Shown here: in pieces, positions 30,415 through 39,128 of the stretch
How positions within the stretch are numbered: position 1 is the first letter of the stretch
Layout of the letters: every line of letters starts with the position of its first letter
Assembly: GCF_001839655.2 (NCBI RefSeq)
Contig: NZ_CP056087.1
Span: forward strand, 4,526,001 to 4,590,000
Reading direction: 5' to 3'
DNA length: 64,000 nucleotides
DNA from: Pseudomonas argentinensis
GTDB taxonomy: Bacteria; Pseudomonadota; Gammaproteobacteria; Pseudomonadales; Pseudomonadaceae
Translations under genes and position numbers: made by a program
Notes under the pieces: model-generated
Seen by the model: the letters and a program-made list of their open reading frames with translations, nothing else
Database searches by the model: none
What the model was told of the DNA's origin: nothing

Positions 30415-31311
30415 TTATTCCTCCGCACCTGAAGCGTGCGCGGCTTCGCTCACAGGGTTGCTCTTGTAATCGATGTACTGGCCGAGGATCTGCCGGAACA
30501 GACCTGGCTGAGCATTGAAGTACTCGACTGGGTTGTTTTCACTCGCCTTGGCCAGCATCTGGTAGCTGCCATTGAAGTCCAGCGTGTTCGGCGATTGCTT
30601 GGCCTTGGCCACCCACTGCTCGAACTCTTCGTTGCTGGTGGCATGGACGGCGAATTTCATGCCGGTGAAACCGTGACCGCTGTAGTTGCCCGACAGGCCG
30701 AAGAACTCGCCCGGCTCGTTGGCAATCAGGTGCAGCTGGGTGCGCATGCCACCCATGGCGTAGACCATGCCGCCGAGCTGCGGGATGAAGAAGGTGTTCA
30801 TCACGGTCTGCGAAGTGATCTGGAAGCTGATCGGCGTATTGTCCGGAATGTACAGCTCATTGACCGAAGCGATGCCCTGCTCGGGATAGATGAACAGCCA
30901 TTTCCAGTCCAGGGAGACCACTTCGACGGTCAGCGGCTTGTTCTCGTGCTCGATGGGCCGGTAAGGATCGAGCGAGTGAGTGGTCTTCCAGGTGATCACC
31001 GCCAGCACGATGATGATCACGCACGGAACGCCCCAGACGATGGCCTCGATCTTGTGCGAGTGAGCCCACTCAGGCGCGTAGGTCGCGTCCTTGTTCGAAG
31101 CGCGATAGCGCCAGGCGAACAGAATGGTCATGAAAATGACGGGTACCACCACGATCAGCATCAGCAGAGTGGCGGTAATGATCAGGTTGCGCTGCTCGAT
31201 GCCGATTTGCCCTTTCGAATCGAAAAGAGCCCAGTCGCAGCCACTCAGGGAGACGGCCACGACAATCGTCAGAAGCGTGCGGAACAAGCGGTGGTACTTC
31301 TCTTCTCTCAT
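30415..31311 (-). CDS. cyoA: Cytochrome bo3 ubiquinol oxidase subunit II (lipoprotein)
   Basis: The 298-residue precursor has a lipoprotein signal ending VSLSGC with Cys25, two membrane helices, and a periplasmic cupredoxin domain (VEVVSLDWKWLFIYPEQGIASV, NYSGHGFTGMKF) that lacks CuA cysteines, as expected for a quinol oxidase. The ATG at 31311 (MREEKYHRLF) is preceded by GAAGG at good spacing and is preferred to the in-frame start at 31341. It is the first gene of cyoABCDE. Confidence 0.96.
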   Translation of the reverse strand: MREEKYHRLFRTLLTIVVAVSLSGCDWALFDSKGQIGIEQRNLIITATLLMLIVVVPVIFMTILFAWRYRASNKDATYAPEWAHSHKIEAIVWGVPCVIIIVLAVITWKTTHSLDPYRPIEHENKPLTVEVVSLDWKWLFIYPEQGIASVNELYIPDNTPISFQITSQTVMNTFFIPQLGGMVYAMGGMRTQLHLIANEPGEFFGLSGNYSGHGFTGMKFAVHATSNEEFEQWVAKAKQSPNTLDFNGSYQMLAKASENNPVEYFNAQPGLFRQILGQYIDYKSNPVSEAAHASGAEE

Positions 31312-31763
31312 TTCACGACCTTCAGCAAAGTGATATCCCACATAGCGTTCTGTTCAGCCTGACGCCCAATGCCACCGGGCATGCCAGGAAAACGATGCGC
31401 CGAGGCACCGAAATCGTTTCAGCTTCGAAACTACTAAACGGAGGGGGCGACATTTTCGGTTACGCAGCCAAAAAAACCAACCGCATAACGACGATGGGCC
31501 TACAAATAGTCGGGGTGTATTGCTCGCCCCGGCCTGCCCCGACCCTGCCAAACCAGCCGCTATCGGGCAGCTGGCAACAGCTCGCTTTACTCGCAAAGCC
31601 CCACATGACCGCACCTGTAGCGCGAGAGCGGAAGACCGCTCACGAACCAAGCACGCATCACCGGGAGAGTTGCAGCTCATAATAGTGGCTCATATCCGCG
31701 CAGTTGCGCGGCAATATGTCGCACAGCCACAACCACAAGGAACTCATGGGTTACCGCGGTAAA
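31312..31763. other. cyo promoter region, no gene seen
   Basis: About 450 bases lie between cyoA and the 3' end of the next minus-strand gene. Overlapping short frames exist, but none has a good ribosome binding site or recognisable product. A less GC-rich section at 31430-31510 is the likeliest promoter area. I find no clear ANR-type site. Confidence 0.4.
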
Positions 31764-32375
31764 TCAGGAACCCTCTTTCGCCTGCCAGTCGCAGTAGCAA
31801 CCCACCGCCATGGTATTGGCCGCCGAGACACTGCGATTGGCCGACAACGCGTCGAGAATCGGCTCGACGAAACTGTTCGAGGAGTTGCACACCAGCCCTT
31901 CGCTGTAGGGGCCGGCATAGGCCAGGTTACCCTGCTGATCCCAGATGGCGATGGCCGGGCTGGCGGGAATCGACTCCATGCCTTCGAGCGCTTCCAGAGG
32001 CGTCAGCTTGCCGCGCAAGAATGGCAGCATCTCGCCGGTGCTGCCCGGCTTCTGCACGCTGTAGAACTCGACCCCGGAGAACCGGTAGAGGCCGATCAGG
32101 TAATTGAGGTGGGCGTCGGTTTCCTTGTGGCATGGGCACTGCGGGTCCCAGAAATGCACCACGCGAATCTTGCCCGGCCCGGCCAGCTCGGCGGGCAGCT
32201 TGAGACCACCGCCCTGGAAGAACACCGCCTGCTGCTCCTGGTCACCGAAGGGGCGCAGGTACGACACCCCGAAGCGGCTCCACGCCCAGGCGGCCATGGC
32301 CACCACGATGACCAGCGCCAGCAGGCACAGGATCAGCAGAAAGCGCTTGGACGGCGCGGCCTGTTCCTGGCCCAT
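31764..32375 (-). CDS. Membrane-anchored thioredoxin-fold protein (DUF6436-like)
   Basis: The 203-residue protein has one N-terminal helix (FLLILCLLALVIVVAMAAWA) and a periplasmic thioredoxin-like domain. In place of CxxC it has WDPQCPCHKETDAHL, a C-P-C pair followed by His. Further cysteines occur near the C-terminus in GLVCNSS and GCYCDWQ. A redox or metal role is inferred. The ATG at 32375 overlaps the stop of the upstream gene (TGATG); a GTG one codon earlier is possible. Confidence 0.75.
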   Translation of the reverse strand: MGQEQAAPSKRFLLILCLLALVIVVAMAAWAWSRFGVSYLRPFGDQEQQAVFFQGGGLKLPAELAGPGKIRVVHFWDPQCPCHKETDAHLNYLIGLYRFSGVEFYSVQKPGSTGEMLPFLRGKLTPLEALEGMESIPASPAIAIWDQQGNLAYAGPYSEGLVCNSSNSFVEPILDALSANRSVSAANTMAVGCYCDWQAKEGS

Positions 32376-32677
32376 CACTGGGGATCCCGCCCGTACTTGA
32401 TGCGGAACTGCTTCTCCATCTCCTTGCAGCTGTCGGTGGCGAAGGCCCGCGAGGTGGGCGTGGCCGACGGGTCATTGGCCTTGACCCAGCAGGCCTGGAT
32501 GGCGCGCTGCTCGTTGGCCTGCACGTCGGCGGTCTGCTCACGGGTAATGGCATAGATGATGATGCCGAATACCAACACGATGAAGCCGAGCCCCAGCAGG
32601 GTCAGCCACAGGCAACCGCCGCGCTTGCCGCTGTCCGGCTGCTCGGGGGATCGATTACGTGCGTTGTCGTCGCTCAT
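32375..32677 (-). CDS. Small membrane-anchored protein, 100 aa
   Basis: After MSDDNARNRSPEQPDSGKRG comes a single helix (LWLTLLGLGFIVLVFGIIIY), then about 55 residues with two cysteines (QACWVKAN and TDSCKEMEKQ) that could form a disulfide outside the membrane. I do not recognise the family. It is translationally coupled to the thioredoxin-fold protein, so the two may work together. The ATG at 32677 is chosen because the longer frame runs into the GC-rich upstream region. Confidence 0.7.
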   Translation of the reverse strand: MSDDNARNRSPEQPDSGKRGGCLWLTLLGLGFIVLVFGIIIYAITREQTADVQANEQRAIQACWVKANDPSATPTSRAFATDSCKEMEKQFRIKYGRDPQ

Positions 32678-33110
32678 GTTCTGGCCCTGCCTGAGAGGGT
32701 GCGCAACATAGCACCTTTGCCCTGCCCAAGGCAGGGGCCAAAGAGCACACATAAAATATAGGGAAATACGCCCTCCCCTCCCCCTCCGGCCCGCCAAGCC
32801 CTGCGGCCGCTGGGCTTCGCGCGGCGTGGTACGGCGCCTTGCAGGGCCTGCTCGACATAACCGGTTACGAGCCGTTGCGGCTTGTGCCCGACCGCTGCGG
32901 CATCCCGTCAGCCGTGGCGTGCGACCGGGCATCCATGGCAATGGATCGGCTGCGCACGGCAGGGGTGGTGAATTTCTAGTCAAACCTATTGCGGTGAACT
33001 TCACTCATACCTGTGAGGGCTGAATTGAATGGCACCTGCCGCACAATCCAGGCTGATCAGCTCTCGGGTATCTCATGCCGGCACGATGCTGGAGTCAGAG
33101 GAGAAGAGTC
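32678..33110. other. Divergent intergenic region, no gene seen
   Basis: These 433 bases separate two divergent membrane-protein genes. An inverted repeat at about 32713-32741 (CTTTGCCCTGCC with GGCAGGGGCCAAAG) is the main structure and may be a hairpin in the minus-strand leader. Short frames here lack support. Confidence 0.4.
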
Positions 33111-33722
33111 ATGATCAATCACATTTGGGGACTGCTGGCCAATCCGGGCCGCGAGTGGCGCAACATCGACCGGGAAAAGGAAAGCATCACCCACCTTTAC
33201 GCCCGCCACGTGCTGCTGATGGCACTGATCCCCGTCGTCAGCGCATTCATCGGTACCACCCAGATCGGTTGGCACCTGGGCGGCGAAGCCTACAAGGTGG
33301 CGGTGCCCACGGCGGCGGCGCTGGGTATCGTCTTCTACATCCTGATGCTGATCGGCGTGGCGATCATGGGTAACGTCATCCACTGGATGTCCGACTCCTT
33401 CGCCAGCCGCCCGACCCGTCGCCGCTGCATCATCTTCGCAGGCTACGTGGCCACGCCGCTGTTTATCGCCGGTATCGCCCTGCTCTACCCGAAGGCCTGG
33501 TTGCTGCTGGCGGTCGGCATCGTTGCGCTGGCCTACAGCGCGCGTCTGCTCTACGTGGGCATGCCGGCGTTCCTGCGTATCCCGGTCAACGAGGGCCTGA
33601 CCATCTCCGGCGGCACCCTGGCCATCGGCGTGCTGGTGCTGGAGCTGCTGCTGGCCCTGACCGTGGCCCTGTGGGGCCTGGGGTTCAACGACTACGCGGT
33701 GAGCTGGTCGCTGTTCCGCTAG
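33111..33722 (+). CDS. Yip1 family inner-membrane protein
   Basis: The 203-residue protein starts MINHIWGLLANPGREWRNID, typical of bacterial Yip1/YIPF-domain proteins, and has five or six membrane helices including GIVFYILMLIGVAIMGNVIHW and TPLFIAGIALLYPKAWLLLA. The molecular role is unknown. AGAGGAGA precedes the ATG at 33111, which decides the start over 33075. Its stop lies at the edge of an inverted heptad repeat shared with the convergent glutamine-synthetase-like gene. Confidence 0.85.
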   Translation: MINHIWGLLANPGREWRNIDREKESITHLYARHVLLMALIPVVSAFIGTTQIGWHLGGEAYKVAVPTAAALGIVFYILMLIGVAIMGNVIHWMSDSFASRPTRRRCIIFAGYVATPLFIAGIALLYPKAWLLLAVGIVALAYSARLLYVGMPAFLRIPVNEGLTISGGTLAIGVLVLELLLALTVALWGLGFNDYAVSWSLFR

Positions 33723-33801
33723 AAGCAGCTACAAGCTGCAAGCCCCAAGCTGCAAGCAAGAGCGCCGCAGAGCGCTTCAAACTTGAGGCTTGCAGCTGCT
33801 T
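33722..33801. repeat. Inverted heptad repeat between convergent genes
   Basis: GAAGCAGCT, AAGCTGCAAGC and CCCAAGCTGCAAGC on the left face CTTGAGGCTTGCAGCTGC on the right, allowing a long hairpin with one extra heptad on the left arm. Its edges reach the stop codons of both flanking genes. This is the third such repeat in the window and again marks a gene end; a bidirectional terminator is likely. Confidence 0.7.
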
Positions 33802-35141
33802 CAAAGGAACCAGCGGTACTCACGGGCGTCGATATGGTCCATGAACGCCAGGTGATCCTGGCGCTTGTTTTCGCAGTAGACCATCACGAACTCTTCGCCC
33901 AACCCGGCATTGACCGCCGGGTGACGGCGCATCTGCGCCACCGCAGCGAGCATGTCCATGGGAAAGTCAATGCCACTCTGGCGATTCTCGTTCAGCGGCG
34001 CGATGGGTTCGGCGCGCTGCTCCAGACCGTGCTCCATGGCCGCCAGAATCGCCGCCAACACCAGGTAGGGGTTGGCATCGGCGCCGGCCAGGCGGTGTTC
34101 GATACGCAGGTTGCGCGCATCGGAGTCGGGAATCCGCACGCAGGCATCGCGATCCTCGAAGCCCCAACTGGCGCGGCTGGCGGCGTTTACCCGCGAGCCG
34201 TAGCGGCGATAGGCATTGTGATGCGGCGCGAAGATCGGCATACAGTGCGGCAGCCAGGCCAGGCAACCGGCCACCGCGTGGCGCAGCGGCCGGCCGTGGT
34301 CAGGCGCCAGCAGGTTGTTGCCCTGCCCGTCGTACAGGCTGACGTGTACATGCATGCCGCTGCCCGGCGCATCCAGGTACGGCTTGCTCATGAAACTGGC
34401 GCGATGACCGTGCTTGAGCGCTACGCCGCGGGTCAGCCGGGTGAACAGCGCCGCCCAGTCAGCGGCCTGCAATCCCTCTTCGCAGTGGCCGAAATTGATC
34501 TCGAACTGCCCGGGGCCGATCTCCGCGGTGATCACGTTGGCGTCGATGCCCTGCTCGTTGGCCACCTCGACGATCTCGTGCAGCACCGGGGAGAAGCGCG
34601 ACAGGCGCTCGATATGCAGGTTGGGCTGGTCGTCCTCATCGCCGCACAGCGGGTCACGCGGGTATTGCGGCATGCCCTCCTTCAAGGCCCGGTCGAACAG
34701 GTAGAACTCCAGTTCGAAGGCCACCACCGGATGCATGCCCTTGGCGGCCAGGCGCGCCAGCACCCGGGCCAGCACTTCCCGGGGCTCGAACTCGATGGGT
34801 GACTCGGTGCCATCGGAGCTGATGAGCATCTGCCCCAGCGGCTGCTGCTCCCAGCGCACCGGTTTCAGCGTACCGGGGATCAGCCGCCGCGTGGCGTCCG
34901 GGTCGCCATCATGGAAGCAGTAGTCGCCGATCTCGTGCAGGCCACCCTGGGCGCCGAGCAGCACGCAGTTCTGCGGCAACTTGAGCAGGCTGCCGGCGGC
35001 GACTTTTTCCAGCATGTCGATGGGGTAACGCTTGCCGTAGAAGTGCCCGGGAATGTCCAGACAGATCAGGTCGACATAACGCACCTCGGGGTGAGCGGCG
35101 CGAAAGGCGCGAACTTCGTCGGACAGGCTTGTGAAGGTCAT
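33801..35141 (-). CDS. Glutamine synthetase-like gamma-glutamylpolyamine ligase
   Basis: The 446-residue protein has the glutamine synthetase catalytic fold: VAFELEFYLFDR, ITAEIGPGQFEINFGH, GSGMHVHVSLYD and RIEHRLAGADANPYLVLAAIL. It lacks the adenylylation tyrosine region of GlnA. With the PuuB-like oxidase and XRE-cupin regulator upstream, it fits the PauA/PuuA group that gamma-glutamylates putrescine or other polyamines. The exact amine is not determined. ATG at 35141 (AGGAA upstream) begins the conserved N-terminus. Confidence 0.9.
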   Translation of the reverse strand: MTFTSLSDEVRAFRAAHPEVRYVDLICLDIPGHFYGKRYPIDMLEKVAAGSLLKLPQNCVLLGAQGGLHEIGDYCFHDGDPDATRRLIPGTLKPVRWEQQPLGQMLISSDGTESPIEFEPREVLARVLARLAAKGMHPVVAFELEFYLFDRALKEGMPQYPRDPLCGDEDDQPNLHIERLSRFSPVLHEIVEVANEQGIDANVITAEIGPGQFEINFGHCEEGLQAADWAALFTRLTRGVALKHGHRASFMSKPYLDAPGSGMHVHVSLYDGQGNNLLAPDHGRPLRHAVAGCLAWLPHCMPIFAPHHNAYRRYGSRVNAASRASWGFEDRDACVRIPDSDARNLRIEHRLAGADANPYLVLAAILAAMEHGLEQRAEPIAPLNENRQSGIDFPMDMLAAVAQMRRHPAVNAGLGEEFVMVYCENKRQDHLAFMDHIDAREYRWFL

Positions 35142-35160
35142 ATGCGATTCCTGTGCCCGC

Positions 35161-35718
35161 CTAGCGGAACACCCAGAGTACCCGTGCGGGCTGGTCGGTA
35201 AGGTTGGCGTAGCGAAACTGGCTGTGCGGCGGCAACTGGAAGCTGTCGTTGGGGCCAAGCGTCACCGGCTCCGGCTGGTCATCCAGCCAGATGCTCAGCT
35301 GGCCCTCGAGCACGAAGCCGCCCTGCTCGGAGCTGTCGTCCAGGTGCCCCTCGCCACTGGTCGCGCCGGGGGCCAGGTGGCTTTCCAGCATGGAGAAGCC
35401 GGCCGACATGGTCGGTGAGGCCAGCACATCGGTGATGCCGCCGGCGTAATAGAGGGTGCGACGTTCGCCCGGGCGGGTGACCCACGGCAAGGCCCGGGGC
35501 TTTTCCAGGCTGTAGAAATAGGTGGTCGACACGCCCAGGGTTTCGCTGATGGCGGTCAGGTCCGCGACGGTCGGCTTGGACAGGCCGCGCTCGACCTGGG
35601 ACAGGAAACCCACCGAACGGCCAATGCGCGCAGCCAGCTCGCCGAGCGTGAGACTCTTGTGCTTGCGCAGGTCGCGGATCAGGATCGCCAGGCCTTCGAT
35701 TTCTTCCTGCATGTCCAT
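35161..35718 (-). CDS. XRE-cupin transcriptional regulator (PuuR/PauR-like)
   Basis: An N-terminal helix-turn-helix (RDLRKHKSLTLGELAARIGR, then SVGFLSQVERGLSKPTVADL) is joined to a C-terminal cupin domain (EQGGFVLEGQLSIWLDDQPE). This architecture is common for repressors of polyamine catabolism. The ATG at 35718 has GAGGGA 10 bases upstream and is preferred; the in-frame ATG at 35736 overlaps the oxidase stop (ATGA) and is an alternative. The gene lies between the oxidase and ligase genes, so the regulator is co-transcribed with its likely targets. Confidence 0.9.
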   Translation of the reverse strand: MDMQEEIEGLAILIRDLRKHKSLTLGELAARIGRSVGFLSQVERGLSKPTVADLTAISETLGVSTTYFYSLEKPRALPWVTRPGERRTLYYAGGITDVLASPTMSAGFSMLESHLAPGATSGEGHLDDSSEQGGFVLEGQLSIWLDDQPEPVTLGPNDSFQLPPHSQFRYANLTDQPARVLWVFR

Positions 35719-35732
35719 GCCGGTGGAATCCC

Positions 35733-37022
35733 TCATAAATAGTCACGCAGCCGATACCAGGCCTTGCCCGCCGCCTCCAGCGGCGCCGCCAGCCAGGCGC
35801 CGCCCGGAAAACGCGGATTGCCGATGCGCTGATACAGCGCCAGCAGCTGTTCATCGCCGAGAATCGCGTCGGTCACTGCCCGCGCCGCGGCCAGGGTCGG
35901 CAGTACGCCGTGCCCGGAAAACCCCTGCAACCAGTAACGCTGCCCCTGACGACCGACATCCGGGGTGCGCTTCATGGTGACGTCGATATGCCCGCCCCAG
36001 CCGTAATCGATGGCGACGCCCTTGAGCTGGGGAAATACCCGCTCCAGATAGGGCCGTGTCGCCGCCGGCACGTCCTCGGGCAAACCGCCGAGATAGGTGC
36101 AGCCGCCACCGAACAGCAGGCGGTTGTCCGGGGTCAGGCGGAAATAGTCGGGCACGAACTGGTTGTCTATCACGCAACTGTCATGGGGCAGCAGCGAGCG
36201 CGCCAGCTGTGGGTCGAGCACCGCGGTGGCTATCTGGTAGGAGCCCACCGGCAGCACCCGTTGCGACAGTGATGGATCCAGCGTATCGAGGTAGGCATTG
36301 CAGGCCAGTATCAGCACGCCGGCGCGCACTTCGCCCCGGGGCGTGCGCACCCGATAGCCGTCCGGCAGGGTTTCGTAGGCCAGGGCGCGGGTCTGTTCGA
36401 AGATACGGCCGCCATGCTGCTCGACGGCTGCGGCCAGCCCCTGGGCCAGCTTGAGCGGATTCAGGTGGGCGCCGCGGGCATCATGCAGCGCCGCCTGGTA
36501 ACGCGGGCTGTCGATCCACGCGCGCAGCTCCGCGCCCTCCACCAGCCGCAGGTCGCGGTAGCCCCACCTGTGCAGCGCCTGGTGCTGCGCCTCGCGCAAC
36601 TGGGCGACGCGGCGCGGCAGCACCGCCGTCCACAAGCTGCCGACGCGGTAATCGACCTCGAAGCCATGGCGCGCCGGCAACTCGCGCAACTCGTCGGCGG
36701 CCCAGCACATGCTGTCCCAAAGCTGGCGGGCGCCCTGCAGGCCAAGGGCTTTTTCCAGTGGCGACATATCGCACGACCAGCCCAGCAGCGCCTGCCCGCC
36801 ATTGCGCCCCGAAGCCGCCCAGGCCACGCGGCTGGCCTCCAGCACCACCACACGCTTGCCGGCTCCGGCCAGGCGCAGCGCACAATGCAGGCCGCTGAAG
36901 CCGGCGCCGACGATCACCACATCGCAGTCGAGGTCATCATCCAGACAAGCACGCTCGGGGATGGGGCCTGGGTAGCAGCCTGCATAGTAGGTGGCGAGGT
37001 GCCCGGAGGCTTGCATGAACAT
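35733..37022 (-). CDS. FAD-dependent amine oxidoreductase (PuuB/PauB-like)
   Basis: The 429-residue DAO-family protein has the dinucleotide-binding motif VVIVGAGFSGLHCALRLAGAG near residue 35, then GRNGGQALLGWSCDM, and a C-terminal GFSGHGVLPTLAAARAV. PuuB/PauB enzymes oxidise gamma-glutamylated polyamines. It leads the operon oxidase-regulator-ligase. The start is uncertain between ATGs at 37022 and 37016; neither has a strong Shine-Dalgarno. Tandem inverted repeats lie just upstream. Confidence 0.88.
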   Translation of the reverse strand: MFMQASGHLATYYAGCYPGPIPERACLDDDLDCDVVIVGAGFSGLHCALRLAGAGKRVVVLEASRVAWAASGRNGGQALLGWSCDMSPLEKALGLQGARQLWDSMCWAADELRELPARHGFEVDYRVGSLWTAVLPRRVAQLREAQHQALHRWGYRDLRLVEGAELRAWIDSPRYQAALHDARGAHLNPLKLAQGLAAAVEQHGGRIFEQTRALAYETLPDGYRVRTPRGEVRAGVLILACNAYLDTLDPSLSQRVLPVGSYQIATAVLDPQLARSLLPHDSCVIDNQFVPDYFRLTPDNRLLFGGGCTYLGGLPEDVPAATRPYLERVFPQLKGVAIDYGWGGHIDVTMKRTPDVGRQGQRYWLQGFSGHGVLPTLAAARAVTDAILGDEQLLALYQRIGNPRFPGGAWLAAPLEAAGKAWYRLRDYL

Positions 37023-37025
37023 GCG

Positions 37026-37075
37026 ATGAAATTATCAGATGATTATTTCATGAAAAAATACACGAATATTTTCAT
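37026..37075. promoter_or_regulatory. Two tandem 26-bp inverted repeats at the polyamine-type operon
   Basis: Repeat one pairs ATGAAATTAT (37026-37035) with ATTATTTCAT (37042-37051), and repeat two pairs ATGAAAAAAT (37050-37059) with ATATTTTCAT (37066-37075). Both follow the pattern ATGAAAWWAT-N6-ATWWTTTCAT, sit 3-53 bases before the oxidase start and share two bases. They are good candidates for binding of the XRE-cupin regulator encoded in the operon. Confidence 0.65.
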
Positions 37076-37208
37076 CCCTCCAAGCAGGATCTGTTCGCCG
37101 TGGCGAACCGTTTGCCGGCAAGCCGGTCGAAGAGCGACAACAATCGAAGCCCTGACGGCTCCCTGACCGCTATCGGCCAGAAAGCGGGTCGTCTATCTGG
37201 AGCCCCAC

Positions 37209-37765
37209 ATGATCCAAGTGTCTGCCCTGACCACTCCCCTGCTGCTCGCCAGCTGCATCGTCCTGCTTGCAGGCTGCGCCAACCGCGAGCAAAGCAGGCC
37301 CCCGCGACCCCGGGCACGCCCGCCACCGTGTCACCCGAACGGCAGGCCGTCGACGGTGACATCCAGCGTCTGAGCGAGCTGGCGCAGCGTGGCGACCTGG
37401 ACAGTCAGTTCAAGCTGGGCAGCTTCTATTTCGTCGGCAAACCGCAGAAGGACCTCAAGCAGGCCGAGTACTGGTGGAAGCAGGCGGCCGATCGTGGCCA
37501 TGCCGAGGCGGCCGTCAGCCTGGCCTACCTCTACACCGGCCGTGACAACCCGGAATTCCGCAACCCACCAGCCATGCTCAAGTACCTGAACCAGTCGGCC
37601 AGTAGCGGCAACCCCATGGCTCAGCATATTCTCGGCAACCTCTACATGCGCGGCATCGATGGCGTCGAGCGCGACCCCAACCAGGCCCGCCGCCTGTTCC
37701 AGAGCGCCTGCCGGCAGAACTACGCGGCCAGCTGCAAGGCTCTGGACAGCGCACCGGGCGCCTGA
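37209..37765 (+). pseudogene. Sel1/TPR-repeat lipoprotein, frameshifted
   Basis: An ATG at 37209 opens a lipoprotein signal (MIQVSALTTPLLLASCIVLL then AGC), but this frame stops early. The mature protein lies in another frame: about 150 residues with two to three Sel1-type repeats (DSQFKLGSFYFVGKPQKDLK, AEAAVSLAYLYTG, AQHILGNLYMRGIDGVERD). Adding one A to the run at 37291-37293 joins the frames as CANREQKQAPATPG. This is either a true frameshift or a one-base sequencing error. A continuous frame from 37100 lacks any signal peptide. Function would be envelope scaffolding; partner unknown. Confidence 0.75.
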
Positions 37766-37811
37766 GCGAGACAACGCCCTGATGAGGCAGGGCCTGTTAT
37801 GAGCCGCGGCG

Positions 37812-39128
37812 TCACGCCAGGGCGAGCAAGGCTTCATCCAGCACGGCGATCAGCAGATCGGCATGCTCCCGCTCGAACGCCAGCAGGGGTCGAATCTTCA
37901 GGATGTTCTCCAGCGGCCCGGCGGCGCTGATCAGCACCCCGCGTTCGCGCATGCCGTTGACCACCCGCTTGGCCTGATCGGCCGCCGGCGCCTTGCTGAC
38001 CCGGTCGATTACCAGCTCGACACCGATAAACATCCCCGCCCCGCGTACATCGCCGATCAGTTCGTGGCGCTGCGCCAACTGGCGAATGCCGGCCAGCAAA
38101 TAGCCGCCGATCTGCGCCGAGCGCTGCTGCAGGCCTTCGTCGCGGATCACGTCCAGCACCGCCTGCGCCGCAGCGCAGGACACCGGGTTGCCGCCAAAGG
38201 TGTTGAAGTAGCGCAGGCTGCGGCCAAAGGGTTCGAGCACCTCGGGGCGCACCACCACCCCGGCGATCGGCTGGCCATTGCCCATGGGCTTGCCGAGGCT
38301 GACCAGGTCCGGCTGCACGCCATGGCGCTGGAAACCCCACAGGTGCGAGCCGGTGCGGGCGAAGCCACATTGCACCTCATCGGCGATATACAGCAGCCCT
38401 TCGGCCTGGGCTATGGCCACCGCTTCGGCGATGCAGCCTTCAGGATCGGCGAAGATACCATCGCTGGCGAAGATGCCATCGATCAGCAGCGCCGCCGGCT
38501 TGATGCCCTGGGCACGCAGATCGGCGATGGCAGCGCGCACGTCCTCGGCAAACAGCCTGCCGGCCTGAGGCCCCAGGCGATAGACATCCGGGGCCCGCAC
38601 GCTGCGGGCATGGGCGGGAAGCTGGATACCCGCACCCAATGACGGCGACAGCGCGGAAATATCGCCGGTCACCCCGTGATAGGCGAACCGGGTGATGATC
38701 ACACCGGAGCCGCCGGTGTAATGCCGGGCGATACGCAGGGCCAGGTCGTTGGCCTCGCTGCCGGTGCAGGTGAACATCACTTGGTCCAGGCCAGTCGGAA
38801 AGGTCGCCAGCAACTGCTCGGCATAATCGAGAATGCCTTCCTGCAGGTAGCGGGTGTGGGTGTTGAGCAGCGCCGCCTGCGCGGTGATCGCCTGCACCAC
38901 CCGCGGGTGGCAATGGCCGATGGACGCCACGTTGTTGTAGGCATCCAGATAGCGCCGGCCTGCGGCGTCGTACAGCCACACGCCCTCGCCGCGCACGGTA
39001 TGCAGCGGGCGTTCGTAGAACAGCCGGTAAGCCGGCCCGAGCAGCCGCTCACGGCGCTCGATCAGCCGGCGTTCCGTTTCACTCAGCCGTTCGGCATCCG
39101 CCGCATTGAAGCCGTTGATCATGCTCAT
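37812..39128 (-). CDS. Class III PLP enzyme, AGXT2L-type phospho-lyase candidate
   Basis: The 438-residue protein is a class III aminotransferase-fold enzyme with FTCTGSEANDLALRIAR, ALLIDGIFASDGIF, YIADEVQCGFARTG and the PLP-lysine block SLGKPMGNGQPIAG. Homologues AGXT2L1 and AGXT2L2 are not aminotransferases but phospho-lyases acting on phosphoethanolamine or 5-phosphohydroxylysine. Pairing with a kinase in an ATGA overlap supports a phospho-lyase here. The ATG at 39128 is chosen because of that overlap. Confidence 0.85.
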   Translation of the reverse strand: MSMINGFNAADAERLSETERRLIERRERLLGPAYRLFYERPLHTVRGEGVWLYDAAGRRYLDAYNNVASIGHCHPRVVQAITAQAALLNTHTRYLQEGILDYAEQLLATFPTGLDQVMFTCTGSEANDLALRIARHYTGGSGVIITRFAYHGVTGDISALSPSLGAGIQLPAHARSVRAPDVYRLGPQAGRLFAEDVRAAIADLRAQGIKPAALLIDGIFASDGIFADPEGCIAEAVAIAQAEGLLYIADEVQCGFARTGSHLWGFQRHGVQPDLVSLGKPMGNGQPIAGVVVRPEVLEPFGRSLRYFNTFGGNPVSCAAAQAVLDVIRDEGLQQRSAQIGGYLLAGIRQLAQRHELIGDVRGAGMFIGVELVIDRVSKAPAADQAKRVVNGMRERGVLISAAGPLENILKIRPLLAFEREHADLLIAVLDEALLALA

